Below are positions 23,732-28,435 of a stretch of 28,435 bases of DNA, in pieces. Origin of the DNA: an uncultured Eubacteriales bacterium (GTDB lineage Bacteria; Bacillota; Clostridia; Oscillospirales; QAKW01); the NCBI GenBank assembly GCA_902492505.1, contig CABULU010000023.1, positions 1 to 28,435 on the forward strand, written 5' to 3'. The translations under genes and the position numbers were made by a program. Position 1 is the first letter of the stretch. Each line of letters begins with the position of its first letter. The notes beneath the pieces are model-generated. The model ran no database searches. It saw only the letters and a list, made by a program, of their open reading frames with translations, and was not told the DNA's origin.

Positions 23732-25492
23732 TCAAACCACCTCCGCGCTGCCCTGCTGGCTTATGTTATAGATAGACGTATAGTAGCCGCCGCGGGCGAC
23801 AAGCTCTTCATGGGTACCCTCCTCGGTAATACGACCATTTTCTATAACCAATATCTTATCGGCATCTACAACTGAGGTTATGCGCTGAGCTACTATAATC
23901 TTTATTTTATTGGTAATCTTAGCAAGCTCTTTAAGTATGAGCGATTCCGTTTCCATATCAACGGCAGAGGTAGTATCGTCAAGAATTATTATAGAGGAAT
24001 TTTTTGCAACAGCGCGCGCGAGCGCAATGCGCTGACGCTGACCGCCAGAAAGACCGACGCCGCGCTCTCCGATAATGGTATCGTAGCCCTCCGACAGCTT
24101 TTCTATAAAATCAGCCGCCTGCGCACACTCGGCAAACCGTTTGACATCCTCAATGGGCATGTCGGGATTGGAATAAGCTATATTTCCGTCAATCGTGTCC
24201 GAAAACAGAAATACATCCTGCGTACTTAGAGCTATCATTTTACGCAGCTCGTTGAGATCCATGTTTCGTATATCAACATTGTTTACAAGAATCTGTCCGC
24301 ATGACGGGTCATAGAGACGCAGCAGCATGGAAATAAGTATCGTTTTTCCCGCGCCCGTCGGTCCCATAATAGCGACCGTTTCGCCGGCATGTATTTTAAA
24401 ACTGACATGATCCAAAATCATATGTCCGTCCAAAATGAGCGTCACATCACGAAACTCTATCTTGCGAACCTTGCCCATTGTGCTCTCTATCTGCTCGCCG
24501 TTATCGATATCCGGCATCGAATCATAGAGCGTTGTCACCTTATTAACGGATACGCCGAACTGCTGGAACTGCGAAATAACAACAGACAGTTCACGCACAC
24601 GCGCAGCTATTGTCAAAACAAGCGATGTAAACACGGTAAGACTTCCGACAGTAAGCCCTGTCTGAGGATACGCCACTATTAAAATACCGCAGGCACAGAG
24701 TGAAAATATACGCATAAACTCAGACACAATATGAATCGGAGTAGCGTAATTCAAACGCTTTTTGGTATTGCTTACCGCCATATCACGGTATTCCGAGCTC
24801 TCCTTTGTAAGCCGTTCAATTTCATAGTCCTCACGTGCAAACGCCTTTACAACCCTGTACGCACCCAGATTTTCATTTACATAACTATTTATATCGGAAA
24901 ACTTATCACGCAGCATTCGGTGAAGCATCCTTGTCGCACGATAAAGAATAAGAGCAAGAACAACTATAACAGGAAGAAATACAAGCAGCATCAGCGTGAC
25001 AATCCAGCTGTTTGTAGCAAGAACCACAAAGGTGAACACAAGCATGGAACAGTCACGAACAAATGTATAGAGTATATTTCCGAAAAAATCATGTATCACA
25101 TTCACATCGGTAGAGAGCTGAGAAATAAGCTCGCCGCTTGCATTTTGAGTATAAAACGCAAAATCAAGCGTCTGAAGCTTGGCATACAGCTTTGAACGGA
25201 TACCGACTGCAACGTGCTGCGCTGTAAAATAACAAATTTCACGGTTTACAAACCGAATTGTTGTAGTCGCAAGCGTTATAGCTATGAGAACTATTACATA
25301 AGTCCACAACTTGTCAATACGCTCCGACTGGGAAAAGCCCTGCTTGTTATAAAGCACATTGTCCACGATATAACCGATAATGACCGTGGGCAGCAGCGCC
25401 AAAAAACCATTCAGCACCGTAGCTACCATTGTGCAGGAAAACCTGAATCGGTAGCCCTTCAGGTTAGAAAACACAAACTCATACTTTTTCAT
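23732..25492 (-). CDS. ABC exporter half-transporter, degenerate-site subunit
   Basis: A 586-residue partner subunit with six membrane helices (about 15-310) and one nucleotide-binding domain: Walker A G-P-T-G-A-G-K-T (377-384), canonical L-S-G-G-Q (481-485), but Walker B I-I-I-L-D505 is followed by D506 instead of Glu, and the switch histidine is Q536 (V-A-Q-R-I-T). Both changes mark the non-hydrolysing site of heterodimeric exporters such as the BmrCD/LmrCD/TM287-288 group. The open frame reaches an ATG at 25552, only about 6 bases from the predicted transcription start. The ATG at 25492 (M-K-K-Y-E-F) with GGGGGA 8 nt upstream is preferred and leaves a leader of about 65 nt. Confidence 0.92.
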   Translation of the reverse strand: MKKYEFVFSNLKGYRFRFSCTMVATVLNGFLALLPTVIIGYIVDNVLYNKQGFSQSERIDKLWTYVIVLIAITLATTTIRFVNREICYFTAQHVAVGIRSKLYAKLQTLDFAFYTQNASGELISQLSTDVNVIHDFFGNILYTFVRDCSMLVFTFVVLATNSWIVTLMLLVFLPVIVVLALILYRATRMLHRMLRDKFSDINSYVNENLGAYRVVKAFAREDYEIERLTKESSEYRDMAVSNTKKRLNYATPIHIVSEFMRIFSLCACGILIVAYPQTGLTVGSLTVFTSLVLTIAARVRELSVVISQFQQFGVSVNKVTTLYDSMPDIDNGEQIESTMGKVRKIEFRDVTLILDGHMILDHVSFKIHAGETVAIMGPTGAGKTILISMLLRLYDPSCGQILVNNVDIRNMDLNELRKMIALSTQDVFLFSDTIDGNIAYSNPDMPIEDVKRFAECAQAADFIEKLSEGYDTIIGERGVGLSGGQRQRIALARAVAKNSSIIILDDTTSAVDMETESLILKELAKITNKIKIIVAQRITSVVDADKILVIENGRITEEGTHEELVARGGYYTSIYNISQQGSAEVV

Positions 25493-25564
25493 TCTGAATG
25501 TCCCCCGAATGTTCATTATAATGGTGTGTTTCTCATATTGAAAGAGCTTCATCTTTCAAGCAGT

Positions 25565-25592
25565 ATTATAAACGAAATAAATACTTTTGCAA
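25565..25592 (-). promoter_or_regulatory. Promoter of the ABC exporter operon
   Basis: TTGCAA (25592-25587), a 16-nt spacer and TATAAT (25570-25565) on the minus strand, giving a transcription start near 25558. Confidence 0.7.
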
Positions 25593-25664
25593 GCCATTTC
25601 TTAATAAAATATTAATTTTTAAAGACCGGCATTTAATTTTAAAAATCCACTTGTCCTTTTTGGT

Positions 25665-25711
25665 GAAAATGACAAATATGTCACCTCGTTTTATAAAACG
25701 AGGTGACATAT
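25665..25711 (-). terminator. 36-bp perfect palindrome, likely prs terminator
   Basis: Bases 25676-25711 form a perfect palindrome whose left half is ATATGTCACCTCGTTTTA. It starts 14 bases after the prs stop and on the minus strand is followed by TTTGTCATTTT, an imperfect U-rich tail. The long stem suits a terminator or 3' end stabiliser for prs. A protein-binding site for the ABC operon promoter (75 bases downstream) is the alternative. Confidence 0.65.
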
Positions 25712-25725
25712 ATTCAAGGTATATT

Positions 25726-26682
25726 TTACACAAAGAGGGAGGACATGGGCTCATCCGCATAAATGCGCTTGATTGCGTCCGCGAAAATGGGCGCTACAGG
25801 CAGATATGTAATCTTATCAAGCTGTTTCTCCTCAGGACACTCGATTGTGTCAAGAAGCACTACACGCTTTATAACACTGTCCTTTATACGCTCCAACGCG
25901 GGACCCGAAAGAACGCCGTGAGTTGCGCAGGCATAAACTTCCGTAGCACCGCCTACCTCAACAAGAGCTTTTGCAGCATTGCAGAGGGTTCCCGCAGTAT
26001 CTATCATATCGTCAACAAGAACAACACGCTTGCCTTTAACATCGCCGATTATATTCATAACCTCACAGACATTTGCCTGCTGGCGGCGCTTGTCCACAAT
26101 GGCAAGAGGAGCATTTATTTTAGCGGCGAAATTACGTGCGCGGGTAACAGAGCCGAGATCCGGAGAAACAACCGTAACGTCCTTTCCGTTGTTTATCATA
26201 TTCTGAAAATACGGCGCAAGAATCGGAACGCCGAGCAGGTGGTCGACAGGCACATTGAAAAAGCCCTGAATCTGAGCCGCATGCAAATCCATTGTCAGCA
26301 CACGGTCCGCGCCGGCTGCACCGATAAGGTCTGCAACAAGCTTTGCCGAGATGGGGTCATGAGATTTTGCCTTTCTGTCCTGACGCGCATAGCCGAAATA
26401 GGGAATGACCGCGGTAATACGACCGGCAGACGCACGCTTGAATGCGTCTATCATTATGAGCATTTCCATAAGATTGTCATTGACCGGCTGATTTGTAGAC
26501 TGTACTAAAAATACATCCGAACCACGTACGGTCTCATTGATGGAAACGGAAATCTCACCGTCAGAAAAGGTCTTAACAACACTGTCGCCGAGCGGAAGCC
26601 CCATCCTCTCTGCTATACCATGCGCCACCTTCTGAGAAGCATTTGCCGCAAAAATCTTAATGTTTTTACCGTGAGTAATCAT
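25726..26682 (-). CDS. prs: Ribose-phosphate pyrophosphokinase (PRPP synthetase)
   Basis: Class I PRPP synthetase, 318 residues, full length. It makes PRPP from ribose 5-phosphate and ATP for purines, pyrimidines, NAD, His and Trp. Visible are D-L-H-A-A-Q-I-Q-G-F-F (132-142 region, with the metal/substrate His H134), the flexible-loop K-R-R (198-200), and the PRPP loop V-D-D-M-I-D-T-A-G-T (223-232). The ribosome site AGGAGG lies 12 nt before ATG, a longish spacing. The gene is transcribed alone, not beside glmU as in many Bacillota, and has a 140-nt leader carrying a small ORF and a terminator-like hairpin. Confidence 0.97.
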   Translation of the reverse strand: MITHGKNIKIFAANASQKVAHGIAERMGLPLGDSVVKTFSDGEISVSINETVRGSDVFLVQSTNQPVNDNLMEMLIMIDAFKRASAGRITAVIPYFGYARQDRKAKSHDPISAKLVADLIGAAGADRVLTMDLHAAQIQGFFNVPVDHLLGVPILAPYFQNMINNGKDVTVVSPDLGSVTRARNFAAKINAPLAIVDKRRQQANVCEVMNIIGDVKGKRVVLVDDMIDTAGTLCNAAKALVEVGGATEVYACATHGVLSGPALERIKDSVIKRVVLLDTIECPEEKQLDKITYLPVAPIFADAIKRIYADEPMSSLFV

Positions 26683-26703
26683 TTTTCTGCTAATCCTCCT
26701 GCA

Positions 26704-26741
26704 ATATAAAAACCGTCCGGATATAGCAATACCAAGACGGT
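26704..26741 (-). terminator. Terminator-like hairpin in the prs leader
   Basis: ACCGTC (26741-26736) pairs with GACGGT (26717-26712), with additional GGTAT / ATA(T)CC pairing inside, and is followed by TTTTATATT. It begins on the last base of the small ORF stop codon and ends about 20 bases before the prs ATG. The stem is short, so it could be a conditional terminator or just a leader hairpin. ACGGT at 26772-26768 inside the small ORF can pair with ACCGT at 26741-26737 instead, giving a possible competing structure. Confidence 0.45.
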
Positions 26742-26794
26742 CAGATAATTTTCGGGTGGGTACATAAACCGTAGAAAATACAAAAACGCTTCAT
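26741..26794 (-). CDS. Small upstream ORF in the prs leader (17 residues)
   Basis: ATG with GGGAG 8 nt upstream, encoding MKRFCIFYGLCTHPKII and stopping with TGA at the base of the hairpin described above. No single amino acid dominates, so classical attenuation by one tRNA is not suggested. The reading frame contains U-rich runs (CGTTTTTGTATTTTC), which recalls the nucleotide-sensing pyrBI leader of E. coli, but that comparison is speculative. Confidence 0.4.
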   Translation of the reverse strand: MKRFCIFYGLCTHPKII

Positions 26795-26827
26795 CAGTCA
26801 GTCTCCCTCCCGCATAATCTCATTTAT

Positions 26828-26856
26828 ATTTTAACAAGTAAGCTTTATTTTTTCAA
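26828..26856 (-). promoter_or_regulatory. Promoter of prs
   Basis: TTGAAA (26856-26851), a 17-nt spacer and TAAAAT (26833-26828) on the minus strand. The predicted start near 26821 gives a leader of about 140 nt. Between this promoter and that of ppdK (26857-26963) I see only a GC-richer patch CCGAGACGGGGACAGGC at 26899-26915 of unknown meaning. Confidence 0.65.
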
Positions 26857-26963
26857 GGGTATTTTAAGAATAGTTCAAGTTTGTCAATAATAACCGAGAC
26901 GGGGACAGGCACGGACATAATTTTGTAGATTTTGATAAATAATCCTTAAAACTGAAAAAAAGG

Positions 26964-26991
26964 TTGTTTAATCGGAAAAATATGTTATAAT
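26964..26991 (+). promoter_or_regulatory. Promoter of ppdK
   Basis: TTGTTT (26964-26969), a 16-nt spacer and TATAAT (26986-26991) with TG at the extended -10 position. Transcription would begin near 26998, exactly where the leader stem described next starts. Confidence 0.7.
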
Positions 26992-26997
26992 ATTATA

Positions 26998-27082
26998 ATA
27001 ACAAATATGAAAACACCCGCTTTTTACCGGCAGCATGTGTAAAAGGCAGGTTTTTCCATGCTGTTTTGCATTTATTTGTTAT
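26998..27082 (+). promoter_or_regulatory. Structured 5' leader of ppdK
   Basis: ATAACAAATA (26998-27007) pairs perfectly with TATTTGTTAT (27073-27082), enclosing a second stem CAGCATG / CATGCTG (27031-27037 with 27057-27063) and possible AAAA/TTTT pairings at 27010-27013 with 27064-27067 and in the apical part. The whole fold occupies the first 85 nt of the predicted transcript and is separated from the ATG by 56 nt that include a further small CGGC / GCCG hairpin. It may be an mRNA stabiliser or a regulatory element. I do not recognise a known riboswitch class. Confidence 0.5.
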
Positions 27083-27138
27083 CAGCGGCGGCAAGGCAGC
27101 CGTTTAAATATGTATATTCTTTTTTGGAGGTAAAAAAT

Positions 27139-28435
27139 ATGTCAAAAAAATTCGTTTATCTGTTCAGTGAGGGCAATGCCACGATGAGAAATCTCCTCGG
27201 CGGCAAAGGTGCAAACCTTGCTGAAATGACGAATCTCGGTCTTCCCGTACCGCAGGGCTTCACCATTTCAACGGAAGCCTGCACGCAGTACTACGAGGAC
27301 GGCAAGAAAATCAACGATGAAATCCAGGCGCAGATCATGGAGCACATTGTAAAAATGGAGGAAATCACCGGTAAAAAGTTCGGCGATATGGAAAACCCGC
27401 TCCTTGTATCAGTCCGTTCAGGCGCCCGCGCTTCAATGCCCGGCATGATGGATACAATCCTCAACCTCGGTCTTAACGAGCAGGTTGTAGACGTCATGGC
27501 AAAGAAGTCCGGCAATCCCCGCTGGGCTTGGGATTGTTACAGAAGATTTATCCAGATGTATTCCGACGTTGTTATGGAAGTCGGCAAAAAATACTTTGAA
27601 GAGCTCATAGACAAGATGAAAACCGAAAAAGGCGTAACCCAGGACGTCGAGTTGACGGCTGACGACCTCAAAGAGCTTGCAAATCAGTTCAAGGCTGAAT
27701 ACAAAGAGAAAATCGGCGCCGAGTTCCCGACCGATCCCAAAGAGCAGCTGATGGGCGCTATCAAAGCTGTTTTCCGTTCGTGGGACAACCCGAGAGCAAA
27801 CATTTACAGACGTGACAACGATATCCCCTATTCATGGGGTACAGCCGTCAACGTACAGATGATGGCATTCGGCAACATGGGCGAAACATCAGGTACAGGC
27901 GTTGCATTTACACGCAACCCCGCCACCGGTGAGAAGAAGCTGTTCGGCGAGTTTCTTATGAATGCTCAGGGTGAGGACGTTGTTGCAGGCGTTCGTACAC
28001 CGCAGACAATCGATCAGCTCAAGGACGTTATGCCCGAAGTATATAATCAGTTTGTAGAGATTTGCCATAAGCTTGAAAATCATTACCGCGATATGCAGGA
28101 CATGGAGTTTACCATTGAAGACAAAAAGCTTTACATGCTCCAGACCAGAAACGGTAAGAGAACTGCTGCCGCCGCACTCAAGATCGCCTGCGACCTTGTT
28201 GGTATGATTTCAGACAAAGAAGCGGTTGCAATGATTGACCCGCGTAACCTTGATACACTTCTTCATCCGCAGTTTGACGCAAAGGCTCTCAAGGCGGCTC
28301 AGCCCGTTGCAAGAGCGCTCGCCGCTTCCCCCGGCGCTGCCTGCGGTAAAATTGTATTCACGGCAGACGACGCCAAGGCATGGGCTGACAAGGGTGAAAA
28401 GGTCGTTCTTGTTCGTCTTGAGACATCTCCTGAGG
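27139..28435 (+). CDS. ppdK: Pyruvate, phosphate dikinase (N-terminal half, cut by window end)
   Basis: The frame is open from the ATG to the window edge (432 complete codons of a protein usually near 880 residues). GGAGG stands 8 nt before the ATG. It interconverts pyruvate, ATP and phosphate with PEP, AMP and pyrophosphate in cytosolic glycolysis/gluconeogenesis of anaerobes. The ATP-grasp domain shows L-G-G-K-G-A-N-L-A-E-M (20-30), V-S-V-R-S-G-A-R-A-S-M-P-G-M-M-D-T (90-106) and L-Y-M-L-Q-T-R-N-G-K-R-T. The window ends inside the central phosphohistidine domain (V-L-V-R-L-E-T-S-P-E), just short of the catalytic histidine, so the swivel and PEP domains are not seen. Confidence 0.97.
   Translation, partial: MSKKFVYLFSEGNATMRNLLGGKGANLAEMTNLGLPVPQGFTISTEACTQYYEDGKKINDEIQAQIMEHIVKMEEITGKKFGDMENPLLVSVRSGARASMPGMMDTILNLGLNEQVVDVMAKKSGNPRWAWDCYRRFIQMYSDVVMEVGKKYFEELIDKMKTEKGVTQDVELTADDLKELANQFKAEYKEKIGAEFPTDPKEQLMGAIKAVFRSWDNPRANIYRRDNDIPYSWGTAVNVQMMAFGNMGETSGTGVAFTRNPATGEKKLFGEFLMNAQGEDVVAGVRTPQTIDQLKDVMPEVYNQFVEICHKLENHYRDMQDMEFTIEDKKLYMLQTRNGKRTAAAALKIACDLVGMISDKEAVAMIDPRNLDTLLHPQFDAKALKAAQPVARALAASPGAACGKIVFTADDAKAWADKGEKVVLVRLETSPE

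Noticed and set aside
25651..26508. 285-codon plus-strand frame opposite prs
   Set aside because: It runs through the palindrome and then antisense to prs; the composition is that of a reverse-strand shadow.
26884..26915. Similarity between TCAATAATAACCGAG here and TCAATAAAAACCGAG near 21729-21743
   Set aside because: Only about 15 bases match with one mismatch, in AT-rich intergenic DNA; there is no extended repeat, terminal structure or adjacent transposase.
1..28435. CRISPR arrays, tRNA or rRNA genes, transposases or prophage genes
   Set aside because: I saw no regularly spaced repeats, no tRNA- or rRNA-like sequence, and no mobile-element protein in any frame; the window appears to be ordinary chromosomal core with housekeeping operons.

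Overview
The window is moderately AT-rich bacterial chromosome with tightly packed operons, strong AGGAGG-type ribosome binding sites, TTGACA/TATAAT-type promoters and U-tailed hairpin terminators. Together with an archaeal-type phosphoglycerate mutase-like enzyme, pyruvate phosphate dikinase, a heterodimeric ABC exporter and large secreted cell-wall proteins, this points to an anaerobic member of Clostridia (Bacillota), perhaps an uncultured gut Oscillospirales-like lineage. That placement is an inference from gene content, not from a marker gene.

Layout. (1) About 90-13380, minus strand: one long branched-chain amino acid operon in the order leader peptide, ilvB, ilvN, ilvC, ilvD, leuA, cimA, leuC, leuD, leuB, ilvE and an APH-family kinase, closed by a terminator near position 100. 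Having cimA and no ilvA means 2-ketobutyrate, and so isoleucine, is probably made from pyruvate and acetyl-CoA through citramalate, with LeuCD and LeuB shared between the leucine and isoleucine routes. One transcript therefore carries all the enzymes to make Val, Leu and Ile from pyruvate. (2) 13453-15890, minus: a membrane-anchored or secreted autolysin-like glucosaminidase whose signal segment lacks a standard start codon. (3) 16031-18462, plus: a lipoprotein resembling trigger factor with an FKBP-type domain, then an ApgM-type phosphoglycerate mutase/proposed homoserine kinase, then a terminator. (4) 18465-21586, minus: a 1004-residue secreted metallophosphoesterase with an internal duplication whose second copy has lost its metal ligands. 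(5) 21873-25592, minus: two ABC half-transporters forming an asymmetric heterodimeric exporter. (6) 25676-26856, minus: prs, with a long leader carrying a small ORF and a terminator-like hairpin. (7) 26964 to the end, plus: ppdK, truncated by the window edge, behind a strongly folded 5' leader.

The most notable signal is the leader of the branched-chain operon (13132-13317). It encodes a 31-residue peptide with 14 Ile/Val/Leu residues. The leader RNA can form a 1:2 structure, an 18-nt antiterminator helix with 17 pairs, and a 13-bp intrinsic terminator, with antiterminator and terminator mutually exclusive. This is a complete ribosome-mediated attenuator of the enterobacterial ilv type, in what looks like a Clostridia genome where a T-box or CodY control would be the usual expectation. 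Weaker candidates for leader-based control precede prs and ppdK.

Several starts were moved from the longest open frame because a Shine-Dalgarno sequence or family conservation favours an internal ATG (ilvE, leuA, ilvD, the FKBP lipoprotein, apgM, and the first ABC subunit).
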